Assembly (NCBI RefSeq): GCF_000300535.1
Contig: NZ_AMSH01000005.1
Coordinates: 1 to 64,000 of the forward strand
From: Bacillus xiamenensis
Lineage (GTDB): Bacteria > Bacillota > Bacilli > Bacillales > Bacillaceae
DNA length: 64,000 bases
Direction: 5' to 3'
In this document: piece after piece, positions 45,082 through 58,467 of the stretch
Numbering within the stretch: position 1 is the first letter of the stretch
How the letters are laid out: the number at the start of each line of letters is the position of its first letter
Position numbers and translations under genes: made by a program
The notes under the pieces: model-generated
Told to the model about the DNA's origin: nothing
Databases searched by the model: none
The model's input: only the letters and a program-made list of their open reading frames with translations

Positions 45082-45152
45082 ACCTCATATAATCTTGGGA
45101 ATATGGCCCATAAGTTTCTACCCAGTTACCGTAAATGACTGGACTATGCAGG
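45082..45152 (+). ncRNA. Purine riboswitch, guanine class, ahead of purE
   Basis: Conserved G-box pieces CATATAATC, GAATATGG, ATAAGTTTCTACC and ACCGTAAAT are followed by GGACTATG. P1 pairs CCT with AGG. The ligand-reading base is C, so guanine or hypoxanthine is sensed. Binding stops the purE operon by favouring the terminator downstream. Confidence 0.95.
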
Positions 45153-45203
45153 ATAGTGAACAAAACTGACATGGCGTTTCAAAAGCGAACAGCGCTTACC
45201 ATG

Positions 45204-45253
45204 GCCCGGTTTGTGTTGCTTCCTAACAATGCAATACAAACCGGGTCTTTTTG
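45204..45253 (+). terminator. Riboswitch-controlled terminator of the pur operon
   Basis: GCCCGGTTTGT and ACAAACCGGGT close a long stem (45204-45246), followed by a T run. Confidence 0.85.
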
Positions 45254-45334
45254 TTCGGCGTTTGACAAGCTACTTAGGTTTGGGAAGCGTGTCAAACGAT
45301 ACAAAATCGAATACAGCTTAAAGGTGGGGACAAA

Positions 45335-45823
45335 ATGAAGCCGCTTGTAGGTGTCATCATGGGAAGTACATCTGATTGGGAAACAATGAAAAATGCGTGC
45401 GATATCTTAGAGGAACTAAACATTCCGTATGAAAAACAGGTTGTCTCTGCACACCGGACACCTGATTTGATGTTTGAATATGCGACTGAAGCAAGAGGCA
45501 AAGGACTCAAGGTCATTATTGCCGGTGCTGGAGGCGCAGCACATTTACCGGGGATGGTCGCAGCGAAAACGACACTGCCGGTCATTGGTGTGCCCGTACA
45601 ATCAAAAGCATTAAACGGGATGGATTCCTTATTATCCATCGTTCAAATGCCAGGCGGTGTACCTGTTGCTACAGTAGCGATTGGCAAAGCCGGTGCAACA
45701 AATGCAGGCCTGTTAGCCGCACAAATGATTTCAGCATTTGATGAAGCCGTTGCAGCTCGCCTTGAAGAAAGAAGAGAGCAAACAAAACAGACTGTACTAG
45801 AAAGCAGTGATCAGCTTGGCTAA
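45335..45823 (+). CDS. purE: N5-carboxyaminoimidazole ribonucleotide mutase
   Basis: PurE class I converts N5-CAIR to CAIR. It has [13 protein letters not shown] (near residue 5), VVSAHRTPD (near 41) and [12 protein letters not shown] (near 69), the substrate loops. At 162 aa it matches B. subtilis. First gene of the twelve-gene purine operon. It overlaps purK by 17 bases. Confidence 0.97.
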   Translation: MKPLVGVIMGSTSDWETMKNACDILEELNIPYEKQVVSAHRTPDLMFEYATEARGKGLKVIIAGAGGAAHLPGMVAAKTTLPVIGVPVQSKALNGMDSLLSIVQMPGGVPVATVAIGKAGATNAGLLAAQMISAFDEAVAARLEERREQTKQTVLESSDQLG

Positions 45824-46958
45824 GCAGACCCTTTTTCCAAACGCAACCATCGGTATCATCGGCGGCGGACAGCTTGGCAGATACATGGCCGTCAGTGCAA
45901 AGCAAATGGGCTACCGGGCAGCTGTCCTAGACCCTGTGACACAATCTCCTTGTGGACAGGTTGCAGATACGGAAATTACAGCCGCATACAGTGACCTTGA
46001 AGCGATAAGGCAGCTGGCGGACATCAGTGATGTGGTGACATATGAATTTGAAAATATTGATTATGATGCACTCAATCAGCTGAAGGAAGAGGCGTATTTA
46101 CCGCAAGGAAGCGACCTTCTTCTGTTAACTCAAAACCGTGAAACGGAGAAAAAAGGGATTGTAGACGCAGGCTGTGAAGTAGCACCTTATCGCATCATTC
46201 ATGATCAGAAAGAGCTAGAAGCCGCAATAGATGTACTTGGATTGCCAGCTGTGCTGAAAACATGCAGAGGCGGTTACGACGGTAAAGGACAATACGTCAT
46301 CAAAGAGAAGGATCAGCTTCATGAAGCTACTGCACTCCTCACTCATGGGACGTGCATTTTAGAAAGCTGGGTCCCATTCCAAATGGAACTATCCGTGATT
46401 GTGACGAGGTCTGTTCATGGGGAAATTGCGGTATTCCCAGTTGCTGAGAACATTCATCAGCACAATATTTTATTCCAAAGCATTGTGCCTGCAAGAGTAG
46501 ACGGCAGCATTCAGGAGAAAGCAAAAGAGCTGGCAACGACACTCGCTGAAAAACTTGGATTAGTCGGTACGCTTGCTGTAGAACTGTTCCTGACAAATGA
46601 AGGAAAGCTGATCGTTAATGAATTGGCACCACGCCCGCATAACTCTGGACATTACACACTTGATTTATGTGAGACGAGTCAGTTTGAGCAGCACATTCGC
46701 GCCATATGTGGTTTGCCGCTTGGCGGTACAGCCCTTTTATCAGAGGGAATGATGGTGAACTTACTTGGCGATGAAGTGGATATCCCAAAAGAGCATCCTG
46801 AGCTTTTAAAGGAAGCGAAGCTTTATCTATATGGCAAGCATGAAGTGAAAGCCGGCCGCAAAATGGGACATATGACGTTTATGAAAAAGCTCGATGATGA
46901 ATGGATGACAAACATCACAAAGATATGGACTGAAAGAGATGGAGGAAACGGGAAATGA
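45807..46958 (+). CDS. purK: N5-carboxyaminoimidazole ribonucleotide synthase
   Basis: ATP-grasp enzyme that carboxylates AIR at N5 with ATP and bicarbonate. N-terminal [13 protein letters not shown], the ATP-grasp segment [14 protein letters not shown] and the [15 protein letters not shown] block are diagnostic. The start may be GTG 45807 or TTG 45816; the latter (MAKQTLFPN) lies closer to the B. subtilis N-terminus. It overlaps purB by 4 bases. Confidence 0.95.
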   Translation: MISLAKQTLFPNATIGIIGGGQLGRYMAVSAKQMGYRAAVLDPVTQSPCGQVADTEITAAYSDLEAIRQLADISDVVTYEFENIDYDALNQLKEEAYLPQGSDLLLLTQNRETEKKGIVDAGCEVAPYRIIHDQKELEAAIDVLGLPAVLKTCRGGYDGKGQYVIKEKDQLHEATALLTHGTCILESWVPFQMELSVIVTRSVHGEIAVFPVAENIHQHNILFQSIVPARVDGSIQEKAKELATTLAEKLGLVGTLAVELFLTNEGKLIVNELAPRPHNSGHYTLDLCETSQFEQHIRAICGLPLGGTALLSEGMMVNLLGDEVDIPKEHPELLKEAKLYLYGKHEVKAGRKMGHMTFMKKLDDEWMTNITKIWTERDGGNGK

Positions 46959-48250
46959 TCGAACGTTACGCACGACCAGAAATGTCAGCAATCTGGACAG
47001 AGGAAAACAAATTTAATGCATGGCTTGAAGTAGAAATTCTCGCTTGTGAAGCTTGGGCAGAACTTGGCGTTATTCCGAAAGAAGACGTTGTGACAATGCG
47101 CAAGAATGCAAGCTTTGATATTGGACGTATTTTAGAGATTGAACAAGACACGCGCCACGACGTGGTTGCCTTTACGCGTGCTGTATCTGAATCTCTAGGA
47201 GAAGAAAGAAAGTGGGTTCATTACGGGTTAACCTCTACAGACGTAGTGGATACGGCGCTTTCATATCTATTAAAACAGGCGAACGATATCTTGCTCAAGG
47301 ACATTGAGAGATTTGTTGACATACTAAAAGAAAAAGCAAAAGAGCACAAATATACAGTCATGATGGGCCGTACACACGGTGTACACGCTGAACCGACAAC
47401 ATTTGGCCTGAAGCTTGCTCTTTGGTACGAAGAAATGAAGCGTAACTTAGAACGTTTTAAACAAGCAAAAGCTGGCATCGAATACGGTAAAATCTCTGGT
47501 GCTGTTGGCACATATGCGAACATTGACCCGTTTGTTGAGCAATATGTATGTGAGAAACTTGGCATCAAGGCTGCACCAATTTCAACCCAAACCTTGCAGC
47601 GTGATCGTCATGCCGATTACATGGCAACTCTTGCATTAGTCGCTACAAGCATTGAGAAATTTGCTGTTGAAATTCGCGGTCTTCAAAAGAGTGAAACACG
47701 TGAGGTAGAAGAATTCTTCGCAAAAGGACAAAAAGGATCATCTGCTATGCCGCATAAACGGAACCCAATCGGCTCTGAAAATATGACGGGGATTGCCCGC
47801 GTCATCCGTGGATATATGCTGACTGCTTATGAAAATGTACCGCTTTGGCATGAGCGTGATATTTCTCATTCATCTGCTGAGCGCATCATTTTACCAGATG
47901 CAACGATTGCACTGAACTATATGCTAAACCGTTTCTCCAATATTGTGAAGAACTTGACGGTGTTCCCTGAGAATATGAAACGCAACATGGACCGCACACT
48001 TGGCTTGATCTACTCTCAGCGTGTTCTTCTTGCACTTATTGATACAGGTATGGCACGTGAAGAAGCATATGACACGGTTCAGCCAAAGGCGATGGAGGCT
48101 TGGGAAAAACAAGTACCATTCCGTTCATTAGTAGAAGCAGAGGAGAAAATCACTTCACGCTTAACACCTGAACAAATCGCTGACTGCTTCGATTACAACT
48201 ATCACTTGAAAAATGTCGATATGATTTTCGAACGTCTAGGTCTTGCGTAA
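46955..48250 (+). CDS. purB: Adenylosuccinate lyase
   Basis: PurB splits fumarate from SAICAR and from adenylosuccinate. The fumarase/aspartase superfamily signature is [17 protein letters not shown] (near residue 262), with [11 protein letters not shown] near 88 and [10 protein letters not shown] near 138. The 431 aa equal the B. subtilis protein. A short gap of 72 bases to purC contains no terminator. Confidence 0.97.
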   Translation: MIERYARPEMSAIWTEENKFNAWLEVEILACEAWAELGVIPKEDVVTMRKNASFDIGRILEIEQDTRHDVVAFTRAVSESLGEERKWVHYGLTSTDVVDTALSYLLKQANDILLKDIERFVDILKEKAKEHKYTVMMGRTHGVHAEPTTFGLKLALWYEEMKRNLERFKQAKAGIEYGKISGAVGTYANIDPFVEQYVCEKLGIKAAPISTQTLQRDRHADYMATLALVATSIEKFAVEIRGLQKSETREVEEFFAKGQKGSSAMPHKRNPIGSENMTGIARVIRGYMLTAYENVPLWHERDISHSSAERIILPDATIALNYMLNRFSNIVKNLTVFPENMKRNMDRTLGLIYSQRVLLALIDTGMAREEAYDTVQPKAMEAWEKQVPFRSLVEAEEKITSRLTPEQIADCFDYNYHLKNVDMIFERLGLA

Positions 48251-48322
48251 GAAATGGGCCGCCTGCTAGTCAGGCGACTCATCCTGAAAATTGCCAACAT
48301 TCAAATTAGGAGGCCAATCTGA

Positions 48323-49045
48323 ATGACTGTGAAACAAGAACTTCTCTACGAAGGCAAAGCGAAAAAAATCTATCAGACCGATGACGAGCATATTTTATAT
48401 GTCGAATATAAAGACTCAGCTACAGCATTTAACGGTGAAAAGAAAGCGGAAATTGAAGGCAAAGGCAGACTGAACAACGAAATTTCCAGCTTAATCTTTC
48501 AAATGCTACATGAGAAAGGGATCAACAATCACTTTGTGAAACGCCTCTCTGAAACAGAACAGCTCATTCAAAAGGTAGATATCGTACCGCTTGAAGTGGT
48601 TGTGCGAAACGTTGTAGCAGGCAGTATGTCAAAGCGTCTTGGGATTCCAGAGGGAACGAAGCTGGATACACCATTGATCGAGTTTTACTACAAAGATGAT
48701 GCACTGGGCGATCCGCTCATTACAGAAGATCATATTCGCATATTACATGCAGCGACACCTGAACAGGTGGAGGAAATGAAACAAATTACAAGACAAGTGA
48801 ATGAAGAATTGAAGCAAATCTTCTCAGATTGCCATGTGAATTTAATTGATTTCAAGCTTGAATTCGGAATAGATCACGAGAATCGTATTTTGCTAGCTGA
48901 TGAGATTTCACCTGATACGTGCAGGCTTTGGGACAAAGACACAAACGAAAAGCTTGATAAAGACGTGTTCAGACGAAACCTGGGCGGCTTAACGAATGCA
49001 TACGAAGAAATTTTCAAAAGACTTGGAGGCCATAAACATGTATAA
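48323..49045 (+). CDS. purC: SAICAR synthase (PurC)
   Basis: PurC joins CAIR and aspartate with ATP. It has [15 protein letters not shown] at the N-terminus, [18 protein letters not shown] near residue 90 and LIDFKLEFG near 175, then [14 protein letters not shown]. At 240 aa it is normal. GGAGGC lies ahead of ATG 48323. It overlaps purS by 8 bases. Confidence 0.97.
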   Translation: MTVKQELLYEGKAKKIYQTDDEHILYVEYKDSATAFNGEKKAEIEGKGRLNNEISSLIFQMLHEKGINNHFVKRLSETEQLIQKVDIVPLEVVVRNVVAGSMSKRLGIPEGTKLDTPLIEFYYKDDALGDPLITEDHIRILHAATPEQVEEMKQITRQVNEELKQIFSDCHVNLIDFKLEFGIDHENRILLADEISPDTCRLWDKDTNEKLDKDVFRRNLGGLTNAYEEIFKRLGGHKHV

Positions 49046-49292
49046 AGTGAAAATTTTTGTCAGCTTAAAAGAGAGCGTTCTTGATCCACAGGGAAGTGCC
49101 GTGCAGCACGCGTTGCACAGCATGTCTTATCAGGAAGTAAAGGATGTCCGTATCGGGAAATACATGGAGCTTGTCATTGAAAAATCAGATCGTGATTTAG
49201 ATACAGTGGTCAAAGAAATGTGTGAAAAATTGCTTGCCAACACGGTCATTGAAGATTACCGCTATGAGGTGGAGGAGGTTGTCGCACAGTGA
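49038..49292 (+). CDS. purS: FGAM synthase subunit PurS
   Basis: An 84-aa small subunit that bridges PurQ and PurL for ammonia transfer. ATG 49038 ([19 protein letters not shown]) is preferred over the upstream codon at 48996. GGAGG (49025-49029) stands at good spacing and the size equals B. subtilis PurS. It is 4-base overlapped by purQ. Confidence 0.96.
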   Translation: MYKVKIFVSLKESVLDPQGSAVQHALHSMSYQEVKDVRIGKYMELVIEKSDRDLDTVVKEMCEKLLANTVIEDYRYEVEEVVAQ

Positions 49293-49972
49293 AGTTTGCA
49301 GTGATCGTCTTGCCTGGCTCTAACTGTGATATCGACATGTACCATGCGATTCAAGATGAGTTAGGTGAACAAGTTGAATATGTATGGCACGACGAAACGA
49401 GTCTTGACGGATTTGACGCTGTACTCGTACCAGGCGGTTTCTCTTATGGGGATTACTTAAGATGCGGTGCGATTGCTCGTTTTTCTAACATCATGCCGGC
49501 TGTGAAAAAAGCAGCTGCGGAAGGAAAACCTGTTCTTGGTGTTTGTAACGGGTTCCAAATTCTTCAGGAGCTTGGCATTCTTCCAGGAGCGATGAGACGC
49601 AATAAAGACCTCAAATTTATTTGTCGACCAGTTGAACTCATTGTAGAGAACAACGAAACACTATTTACAAGCGGCTATCAAAAAGGCGAATCCATTACGA
49701 TTCCTGTAGCACACGGTGAAGGCAACTTCTACTGTGATGAAGACACGTTAGCGAAGCTGATTGAACGAGGCCAAATCGCCTTCACTTATGGAGACGATAT
49801 TAACGGCAGTGTCAATCGCATTGCAGGTGTAACGAATGAACAGGGCAATGTACTCGGCATGATGCCGCACCCTGAGCGCGCGGTTGATTCATTACTAGGC
49901 AGCGCAGACGGACTTAAATTGTTTCAATCTATCGTGAAAAATTGGAGGGACACTCATGTCACTACTGCTTGA
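49289..49972 (+). CDS. purQ: FGAM synthase glutaminase subunit PurQ
   Basis: Class I glutamine amidotransferase that feeds ammonia to PurL. The Cys nucleophile is in GVCNGFQ (near residue 86) and the His/Glu pair in [10 protein letters not shown] (near 194). N-terminal [15 protein letters not shown] is typical. At 227 aa it matches B. subtilis. The start codon is GTG, coupled to the end of purS. It overlaps purL by 17 bases. Confidence 0.97.
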   Translation: MKFAVIVLPGSNCDIDMYHAIQDELGEQVEYVWHDETSLDGFDAVLVPGGFSYGDYLRCGAIARFSNIMPAVKKAAAEGKPVLGVCNGFQILQELGILPGAMRRNKDLKFICRPVELIVENNETLFTSGYQKGESITIPVAHGEGNFYCDEDTLAKLIERGQIAFTYGDDINGSVNRIAGVTNEQGNVLGMMPHPERAVDSLLGSADGLKLFQSIVKNWRDTHVTTA

Positions 49973-52187
49973 ACCAAGTCACAAGCAAATTAAAGAAGAG
50001 AAATTGTATCAGCAAATGGGATTGAGTGATGAAGAATTCGCTTTAATCGAATCCATTATTGGTAGGCTGCCAAACTACACAGAAACAGGCATCTTTTCTG
50101 TGATGTGGTCAGAGCATTGCAGTTATAAAAACTCAAAGCCTGTTTTAAGCAAATTCCCGACGAAAGGAGAGCATGTTCTTCAAGGTCCTGGGGAAGGCGC
50201 TGGAATCGTTGATATTGGAGACAACCAAGCGGTTGTGTTTAAAATCGAATCACATAACCATCCATCTGCAATTGAACCGTATCAAGGAGCGGCAACAGGT
50301 GTCGGCGGGATTATCCGTGATGTTTTCTCCATGGGGGCGCGTCCAATTGCTGTATTAAACTCTCTTCGTTTTGGTGAACTGACTTCACCGCGCGTGAAGT
50401 ACTTGTTTGAAGAAGTAGTGGCAGGGATCGCAGGCTATGGAAACTGTATTGGGATTCCAACAGTCGGCGGAGAAGTTCATTTTGATGAAAGCTATGAAGG
50501 CAACCCGCTCGTTAACGCGATGTGCGTAGGGTTAATCAATCATGAGGACATCAAAAAAGGGCAGGCCAAAGGTGTCGGCAATACGGTCATGTACGTTGGG
50601 GCCAAGACAGGACGTGACGGAATTCACGGCGCAACATTTGCCTCTGAAGAATTTTCTGATGAATCAGAAGAAAAGCGTTCAGCTGTTCAAGTGGGCGATC
50701 CGTTCATGGAAAAGCTATTGCTTGAAGCGTGTCTTGAAGTCATCAAAAATGATGCGCTCGTAGGTATTCAAGATATGGGAGCAGCTGGTTTAACTAGCTC
50801 AAGTGCGGAAATGGCAAGTAAAGCAGGCTCTGGTATCGAGATGAACCTAGACCTGATCCCTCAGCGTGAAACAGGCATGTCAGCATACGAAATGATGCTG
50901 TCTGAATCTCAAGAGAGAATGCTTTTGGTCATTGAAAAAGGCCGTGAGCAAGAAATCATTGATATCTTTAAAAAATATGATCTTGAAGCTGTATCTGTCG
51001 GTCATGTGACAGACGATAAAATGCTTCGTTTACTCCATCAAGGTGAAGTGGTGTGTGAGCTTCCAGTTGATGCCCTTGCAGAAGAAGCGCCAGTTTATCA
51101 CAAGCCGTCAAGTGAACCTGCATACTATCGTGAGTTCTTAGAAACAAAAGTAGAAGCACCTGAGATCACAGATGCAGCACATACTTTAAAACAGCTCCTT
51201 CAGCAGCCAACAATTGCGAGTAAAGAATGGGTTTACGATCAATACGACTATATGGTTCGAACAAATACAGTTGTTGCACCGGGCTCTGATGCGGGTGTTC
51301 TAAGAATTCGTGGAACGAAAAAAGCTCTTGCGATGACAACAGATTGTAACGCACGTTATCTCTACCTTGATCCAGAGGTCGGCGGTAAGATTGCAGTCGC
51401 AGAAGCAGCACGTAACATTGTCTGCTCAGGCGCTCGTCCTCTTGCTGTGACAGATAACCTAAACTTCGGTAACCCGGAGAAACCAGAAATTTTCTGGCAG
51501 ATTGAAAAGTCTGCTGACGGCATTAGTGAAGCTTGCCGCACATTAAGCACGCCGGTGATCGGCGGGAACGTCTCTTTATACAATGAATCAAATGGAACAG
51601 CGATTTACCCAACACCAGTCATTGGAATGGTTGGTTTGGTTGAAGATACAGCTCATATTACGACTCAATCGTTCCAGCAGGCAGGCGATGTCATTTTCGT
51701 CATTGGTGAAACGAAGGAAGAATTCGCAGGCAGTGAGCTTCAAAAAATGACTGAAGGCCGTATCTACGGAAAAGCACCAGAAATTGATTTGGATGTAGAA
51801 CTGGCGCGTCAGGAAGCCCTTTTAGCAGCGATTCAAAACGGACTTGTTCAGTCAGCACATGATGTGTCTGAAGGCGGTCTTGGTGTAGCACTAGCTGAGA
51901 GTACATTTGGAACAAAGGGACTTGGCGCTGATATCCAGATTGATCTAAACAGCGCAGCATTATTATTCAGTGAATCACAGTCACGTTTTGTCGTAACTGT
52001 TAAACCAGAAAACCGTGAAGCATTTGCTGCGGCTGTGAAAGATGCAAAAGAAGTTGGAACGGTCACAAATGATGGTGTGTTTTCCGTCAAAAATCAAGAA
52101 GGACAACAATGGATTCATGCAGCGGTCAACGAGCTTGAACGTGCATGGAAAGGAGCGATCCCATGCTTGCTGAAATCAGAGGCTTAA
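49956..52187 (+). CDS. purL: FGAM synthase large subunit PurL
   Basis: The ATP-using subunit (743 aa, small type) that converts FGAR to FGAM with PurQ and PurS. Two PurM-like halves are seen. It has [17 protein letters not shown] near residue 50, [23 protein letters not shown] near 93 and [16 protein letters not shown] near 270. The second half has [17 protein letters not shown]. It overlaps purF by 25 bases. Confidence 0.97.
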   Translation: MSLLLEPSHKQIKEEKLYQQMGLSDEEFALIESIIGRLPNYTETGIFSVMWSEHCSYKNSKPVLSKFPTKGEHVLQGPGEGAGIVDIGDNQAVVFKIESHNHPSAIEPYQGAATGVGGIIRDVFSMGARPIAVLNSLRFGELTSPRVKYLFEEVVAGIAGYGNCIGIPTVGGEVHFDESYEGNPLVNAMCVGLINHEDIKKGQAKGVGNTVMYVGAKTGRDGIHGATFASEEFSDESEEKRSAVQVGDPFMEKLLLEACLEVIKNDALVGIQDMGAAGLTSSSAEMASKAGSGIEMNLDLIPQRETGMSAYEMMLSESQERMLLVIEKGREQEIIDIFKKYDLEAVSVGHVTDDKMLRLLHQGEVVCELPVDALAEEAPVYHKPSSEPAYYREFLETKVEAPEITDAAHTLKQLLQQPTIASKEWVYDQYDYMVRTNTVVAPGSDAGVLRIRGTKKALAMTTDCNARYLYLDPEVGGKIAVAEAARNIVCSGARPLAVTDNLNFGNPEKPEIFWQIEKSADGISEACRTLSTPVIGGNVSLYNESNGTAIYPTPVIGMVGLVEDTAHITTQSFQQAGDVIFVIGETKEEFAGSELQKMTEGRIYGKAPEIDLDVELARQEALLAAIQNGLVQSAHDVSEGGLGVALAESTFGTKGLGADIQIDLNSAALLFSESQSRFVVTVKPENREAFAAAVKDAKEVGTVTNDGVFSVKNQEGQQWIHAAVNELERAWKGAIPCLLKSEA

Positions 52188-53593
52188 ACGAAGAGTGTGG
52201 TGTCTTTGGGGTTTGGGGACACGACGAAGCCCCTCAAATCACCTATTACGGATTGCACAGCCTTCAGCACCGAGGACAAGAAGGTGCGGGAATTATTGCA
52301 ACAGATGGTGAAAACCTGACATCACATAAAGGCCTTGGACTGATTACGGAAGTGTTCCAAAATGGTGAGCTAAAGGATTTAAAGGGAAAAGGTGCGATTG
52401 GACACGTTCGGTATGCGACAGCAGGCGGAGGCGGCTTTGAAAATGTGCAGCCCCTCTTCTTCCGCTCGCAAAACAATGGCAGTCTTGCCCTTGCTCATAA
52501 TGGAAACTTAGTCAATGCAACGCAATTAAAACAGCAGCTAGAGAACCAAGGAAGCATTTTTCAAACATCCTCTGATACCGAAGTGCTGGCTCACTTAATT
52601 AAGCGCAGCGGATATGTTGATTTGAAGGATCAAATCAAAAATGCCCTGTCTATGCTGAAAGGAGCATATGCTTTCTTAATCATGACGGAAACAGAAATGA
52701 TTGTGGCGCTTGATCCGAATGGCTTACGTCCACTTTCACTTGGTATGCTTGGAGACGCTTATGTTGTCGCTTCTGAAACATGTGCATTTGATGTCGTGGG
52801 TGCCGCATATTTACGTGATGTGGAGCCTGGTGAAATGCTTATCATTAATGACGAAGGGCTGAAGTCAGAACGCTTTTCGATGAACATTAACCGTAGCATG
52901 TGCAGCATGGAATACATTTATTTCTCAAGACCTGACAGCAATATCAATGGCATCAATGTGCATAGTGCGAGAAAGAATCTTGGCAAAAAGCTTGCAGAAG
53001 AAGCGCATGTGGAAGCAGATGTTGTGACAGGGGTGCCAGATTCGAGTATTTCTGCCGCAATTGGATATGCCGAAGCGACAGGTATTCCATATGAGCTTGG
53101 TTTAATTAAAAACCGTTATGTCGGCCGGACATTTATTCAGCCGTCTCAATCATTGCGTGAGCAGGGCGTGCGAATGAAGCTATCTGCTGTACGCGGGGTG
53201 GTCGAAGGAAAACGTGTCGTGATGGTGGATGATTCCATCGTACGCGGAACAACAAGCCGCCGGATTGTGACGATGCTAAGAGAAGCGGGAGCGACGGAAG
53301 TGCATGTACGCATTAGTTCACCGCCAATCGCTCATCCGTGTTTTTATGGAATTGATACGTCTACACACGAAGAGCTCATCGCCTCCTCTCATTCAGTAGA
53401 AGAAATTAGACAGGAAATCGGTGCAGACACCATTGCATTTTTATCTGTAGACGGTTTAATGGACGGGATTGGCAGAAAGTATGATGATCCGCAGCGTGGT
53501 CAGTGTTTAGCATGCTTTACTGGAAAATACCCGACCGAAATTTATGAAGATACTGTCCTTCCTCATGTGAAGGAAACAGTCCTGACGAAATAA
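52163..53593 (+). CDS. purF: Glutamine PRPP amidotransferase
   Basis: PurF starts the pathway: PRPP plus glutamine to phosphoribosylamine. ATG 52163 follows AAAGGAG. The product is 476 aa, like B. subtilis, with an 11-residue propeptide ([11 protein letters not shown]) that is removed to free Cys12 (CGVFG). The PRPP motif is [15 protein letters not shown]. Cysteines CSMEY and CLACF are the expected 4Fe-4S ligands of the Bacillus type. A hairpin follows before purM. Confidence 0.97.
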   Translation: MLAEIRGLNEECGVFGVWGHDEAPQITYYGLHSLQHRGQEGAGIIATDGENLTSHKGLGLITEVFQNGELKDLKGKGAIGHVRYATAGGGGFENVQPLFFRSQNNGSLALAHNGNLVNATQLKQQLENQGSIFQTSSDTEVLAHLIKRSGYVDLKDQIKNALSMLKGAYAFLIMTETEMIVALDPNGLRPLSLGMLGDAYVVASETCAFDVVGAAYLRDVEPGEMLIINDEGLKSERFSMNINRSMCSMEYIYFSRPDSNINGINVHSARKNLGKKLAEEAHVEADVVTGVPDSSISAAIGYAEATGIPYELGLIKNRYVGRTFIQPSQSLREQGVRMKLSAVRGVVEGKRVVMVDDSIVRGTTSRRIVTMLREAGATEVHVRISSPPIAHPCFYGIDTSTHEELIASSHSVEEIRQEIGADTIAFLSVDGLMDGIGRKYDDPQRGQCLACFTGKYPTEIYEDTVLPHVKETVLTK

Positions 53594-53603
53594 TCGAATA
53601 ATG

Positions 53604-53640
53604 GAGCAGCAGTCAACGTGATTTGATATGCTGCTCTTTC
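53604..53640 (+). terminator. Intercistronic hairpin between purF and purM
   Basis: GAGCAGCA (53604-53611) pairs with TGCTGCTC (53629-53636), then TTTC. The T run is short, so it is likely a partial terminator or an mRNA-stability element inside the operon. Confidence 0.5.
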
Positions 53641-53689
53641 ATTCTGCCGAAAATACATGAAAGACAAGCAGATAAAAGGAGTGAATGGG

Positions 53690-54730
53690 ATGTCAGAAGC
53701 ATATAAAAACGCCGGTGTCGACATCGAAGCAGGATACGAAGCCGTTAAACGAATGAAAACACACGTAGAACGTACAAAAAGAGCAGGTGTCATGGGGGCT
53801 CTAGGCGGATTTGGCGGTATGTTTGATTTATCTGAACTGCCATACAAAAAGCCCGTTCTTGTCTCAGGAACAGATGGTGTTGGTACGAAATTAAAGCTGG
53901 CATTTTTAATGGATCAACACGATACGATCGGTGTAGATGCTGTTGCTATGTGTGTGAACGATGTGCTTGCACAAGGGGCAGAGCCGCTCTTTTTCTTAGA
54001 TTACTTAGCAGTTGGAAAAGCAGATCCTTTGAAAATTGAATCCATCGTCAAAGGTGTAGCTGACGGATGCGAGCAGTCTGGTTCAGCGCTTGTCGGCGGA
54101 GAGACAGCAGAAATGCCGGGTCTTTACACAGAAGAAGAATATGATATTGCTGGGTTTTCTGTAGGCGTCGTTGAAAAGGATGAAATCGTGACAGGAGAGA
54201 GTATCAAAGAAGGGCATTTACTCATTGGACTCAGCTCAAGTGGGATTCATAGCAATGGCTATTCTCTTGTACGTAAAGTATTGCTCGAAGACGCTGGTCT
54301 TGATCTTCACCAAACATATGAACCTTTTACAAGACCGCTTGGAGAAGAGCTTCTTGAACCGACGAAAATTTATGTAAAGCCAGTCCTCAAACAAGTGAAA
54401 GCCGGCAAGATTGACGGCATGGCACATGTGACAGGCGGCGGCTTTATTGAGAATTTACCACGTATGCTGCCTGAAGGACTTGGTGTGGAAATTGATAATG
54501 GCTCATGGCCAGTTCCGCCGATTTTCTCCTTTATTCAAGAAAAAGGACAATTGAAAGCAGAAGACATGTTCAACGTGTTTAATATGGGTATCGGCTTTGT
54601 TTTAGCAGTCAAAGAGAATGATCTCGTCGATGTGATCAGCGGACTTGAACAAGACGGAGAGAAAGCATTTCTCATCGGACGAGTTCAAAAGGGAGAAGGC
54701 GTCACTTTCGGTGGTGGAAGTCTCTCATGA
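53690..54730 (+). CDS. purM: Phosphoribosylaminoimidazole synthetase (AIR synthase)
   Basis: PurM closes the imidazole ring of FGAM to AIR with ATP. It opens [19 protein letters not shown], and has [16 protein letters not shown] near residue 55, [27 protein letters not shown] near 83 and [11 protein letters not shown] near 135. ATG 53690 (after AAAAGGAGTG) is used, not the upstream codon at 53657; the 346 aa equal the B. subtilis size. It overlaps purN by 4 bases. Confidence 0.97.
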   Translation: MSEAYKNAGVDIEAGYEAVKRMKTHVERTKRAGVMGALGGFGGMFDLSELPYKKPVLVSGTDGVGTKLKLAFLMDQHDTIGVDAVAMCVNDVLAQGAEPLFFLDYLAVGKADPLKIESIVKGVADGCEQSGSALVGGETAEMPGLYTEEEYDIAGFSVGVVEKDEIVTGESIKEGHLLIGLSSSGIHSNGYSLVRKVLLEDAGLDLHQTYEPFTRPLGEELLEPTKIYVKPVLKQVKAGKIDGMAHVTGGGFIENLPRMLPEGLGVEIDNGSWPVPPIFSFIQEKGQLKAEDMFNVFNMGIGFVLAVKENDLVDVISGLEQDGEKAFLIGRVQKGEGVTFGGGSLS

Positions 54731-55296
54731 AGAAGTTTGCAATCTTCGCCTCTGGAAGCGGGACAAATTTTCAAGCCATTATGGATACATTAAAGGAAGA
54801 ACAGTGGCAGGCAGAGGCCGCCATTGTGATCTGTGATCAACCGGGTGCGAAGGTGCTGGAGCGGGCAGAGAAAGAGGGGATTCCGTCCTTTGCTTTTACG
54901 CCGAAGGCTTTCCCTAGTAAAGCGGCTTTTGAACAAACGATCATTGAACAGCTGAAGCTGCATGAAGTGGAATGGATTTTCCTTGCTGGGTATATGAGAC
55001 TGATCGGTCCGACATTACTTGACGCATTCAGAGGGAAAATCGTGAATATTCACCCGTCCTTACTGCCAGCATTCCCGGGGCTTGATGCCATTGGGCAAGC
55101 CTATCAAGCAGGGGTCAAAGTGGCAGGTATCACAGTTCATTATGTCGACGAAGGCATGGATACCGGCCCGATTATTGACCAAGCGGCGATTTACATTGAA
55201 CATGGGGAAGAGCTTGAATCCATTGAAAAAAGAATGCACGAATTAGAACATACACTATATCCAAAAGTGATCAAATCACTTTTAGAATTATCTTAA
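54727..55296 (+). CDS. purN: Glycinamide ribonucleotide formyltransferase
   Basis: PurN formylates GAR with 10-formyl-tetrahydrofolate. It has [12 protein letters not shown] at the N-terminus for phosphate binding, the active-site Asn/His in [13 protein letters not shown] (near residue 105) and the Asp in [14 protein letters not shown] (near 140). At 189 aa it is slightly shorter than in B. subtilis. It shares a 4-base overlap with purM. Confidence 0.95.
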   Translation: MKKFAIFASGSGTNFQAIMDTLKEEQWQAEAAIVICDQPGAKVLERAEKEGIPSFAFTPKAFPSKAAFEQTIIEQLKLHEVEWIFLAGYMRLIGPTLLDAFRGKIVNIHPSLLPAFPGLDAIGQAYQAGVKVAGITVHYVDEGMDTGPIIDQAAIYIEHGEELESIEKRMHELEHTLYPKVIKSLLELS

Positions 55297-55311
55297 TGAG
55301 GTGACAAAGGC

Positions 55312-56850
55312 ATGACGATCAAACGCGCATTAATCAGTGTTTCCGATAAAAAGAATCTTGTACCTTTTGTGAAAGAATTAACAGAACTTGGCGTTGAAGT
55401 GATTTCAACTGGAGGTACACACAAACTTCTTCAAGAGAACGGCATTGATGTCATTGGAATTTCTGAAGTGACGGGATTCCCAGAAATCATGGACGGACGA
55501 CTCAAAACACTCCATCCGAACATTCATGGTGGATTGTTAGCAGTGAGAGAAAACGATGAGCATATGGCACAGATCGAAAAGCATGGCATTCAGCCGATTG
55601 ATCTTGTTGTCGTGAATCTATATCCTTTCAAAGAGACAATCTCAAAAGACGATGTGACATATGAAGAAGCGATTGAAAACATTGATATTGGCGGGCCGGG
55701 CATGCTTCGTGCCGCTTCAAAAAACCATCAGGACGTCACCGTGATTGTGGACCCTCGAGATTATGATACAGTCATTCAGCAAATCAAAGAAGGCGGCGTG
55801 CCGCTAGAGAAAAAACGTGAGCTGGCGGCAAAGGTATTCCGTCATACGGCTGCTTACGATGCCCTCATTGCGGATTACTTAACGAACTATGTTGGTGAAA
55901 CAGAGCCAGAACAGTTCACTGTCACATTTGAGAAAAAGCAATCCCTTCGTTATGGAGAAAACCCGCACCAAGCGGCGACTTTCTATGAAAATGCCCTTCC
56001 AAGCAAAGGCTCGCTCGCAACAGCGACACAATTACATGGAAAAGAGCTTTCCTACAACAATATCAAAGATGCAGATGCCGCTCTTCAAATTGTACGTGAA
56101 TTCTCAGAGCCGGCCGCTGTGGCTGTGAAGCACATGAACCCATGTGGTGTTGGTACAGGAGAAACCATTGCAGAAGCATTTGATCGTGCATTTAAAGCAG
56201 ATGAAACGTCTATTTTCGGCGGCATTGTTGCGCTGAACCGTGAAGTAGACAAACAAACGGCTGACGTTCTGCATACGATTTTCTTAGAAATTGTCATTGC
56301 TCCATCGTTCAGCCAAGAAGCACTTGATGTGCTAACAGCGAAAAAGAACCTTCGTCTCTTAACACTTGATGTCGATGCGGATCTTGAGAAAAAAGAAAAG
56401 CAGCTGACGAGTGTTCATGGCGGACTGCTCGTTCAGGATATCGACACGTATGGCTTAGATGAAGCGACCATCTCGATCCCGACGAAAAGAGAGCCAACTG
56501 ATGACGAATGGAAAGACTTAAAGCTCGCATGGAAAGTCGTTAAGCATGTGAAATCAAATGCGATCGTTCTAGCGAAGGATCAAATGACCGTAGGGATTGG
56601 TGCTGGTCAAATGAACCGCGTCGGCTCCGCTAACATTGCCATTGAGCAAGCAGGTGAAAAGGCAAAAGGAAGTGCGCTGGGTTCTGATGCGTTCTTCCCA
56701 ATGGGCGATACAGTGGAAGCTGCTGCAAAGGCAGGCGTCACAGCGATCATCCAGCCAGGTGGTTCCATTCGTGATGAAGAATCGATCCAAAAAGCAGATG
56801 AATACGGCATCGCCATGGTCTTCACTGGCGTTAGACATTTCAAACATTAA
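55312..56850 (+). CDS. purH: AICAR transformylase / IMP cyclohydrolase
   Basis: Bifunctional enzyme for the last two steps to IMP. The N-terminal cyclohydrolase domain (1-about 195) has [12 protein letters not shown] and [21 protein letters not shown]. The C-terminal transformylase has [13 protein letters not shown] (near residue 265) with its Lys-His pair and [13 protein letters not shown]. The 512 aa equal the B. subtilis protein. GAGGTGA precedes ATG 55312. Confidence 0.97.
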   Translation: MTIKRALISVSDKKNLVPFVKELTELGVEVISTGGTHKLLQENGIDVIGISEVTGFPEIMDGRLKTLHPNIHGGLLAVRENDEHMAQIEKHGIQPIDLVVVNLYPFKETISKDDVTYEEAIENIDIGGPGMLRAASKNHQDVTVIVDPRDYDTVIQQIKEGGVPLEKKRELAAKVFRHTAAYDALIADYLTNYVGETEPEQFTVTFEKKQSLRYGENPHQAATFYENALPSKGSLATATQLHGKELSYNNIKDADAALQIVREFSEPAAVAVKHMNPCGVGTGETIAEAFDRAFKADETSIFGGIVALNREVDKQTADVLHTIFLEIVIAPSFSQEALDVLTAKKNLRLLTLDVDADLEKKEKQLTSVHGGLLVQDIDTYGLDEATISIPTKREPTDDEWKDLKLAWKVVKHVKSNAIVLAKDQMTVGIGAGQMNRVGSANIAIEQAGEKAKGSALGSDAFFPMGDTVEAAAKAGVTAIIQPGGSIRDEESIQKADEYGIAMVFTGVRHFKH

Positions 56851-58137
<1,287 letters not shown>

Positions 58138-58180
58138 TCAAAACACCTTTCTATCTGATGAGATGGAAAGGTGTTTTTCT
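58138..58180 (+). terminator. Terminator of the pur operon
   Basis: AAACACCTTTC (58141-58151) pairs with GAAAGGTGTTT (58166-58176), then a T run. Confidence 0.9.
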
Positions 58181-58257
58181 TCTTCTGTTCATGAGAAGGG
58201 ATGCGGGTGGAATATGAAGAAGTAGTATACGATCACGAATGGATATACGGAGGAAAC

Positions 58258-58452
58258 ATGGAAATCAAAGCATTTATCATCTTTGCGATCGTTATACTTA
58301 TTTTATTTCTCATAACAATAAATAACATCATGTTGATTGCCATTAAGCAGAATAAATTGAAAAAAGGCTTTGCCATTAGTTATATGATCCTATCCATTTT
58401 TTCTGGCATTGCTATTTCTTCATTTTTAATTTGGAAGTTTTTTATTAGCTAA
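58258..58452 (+). CDS. Small two-helix membrane protein, 64 aa
   Basis: ATG 58258 follows GGAGG (58250-58254), better than the in-frame codon at 58201. Two hydrophobic helices (FIIFAIVILILFLITI and SYMILSIFSGIAISSFLIW) flank a basic loop (KQNKLKKG). I do not recognise it. It lies 15 bases ahead of yodP, so the two may be one operon. Confidence 0.6.
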   Translation: MEIKAFIIFAIVILILFLITINNIMLIAIKQNKLKKGFAISYMILSIFSGIAISSFLIWKFFIS

Positions 58453-58467
58453 GAGGGGAATGAGTGT

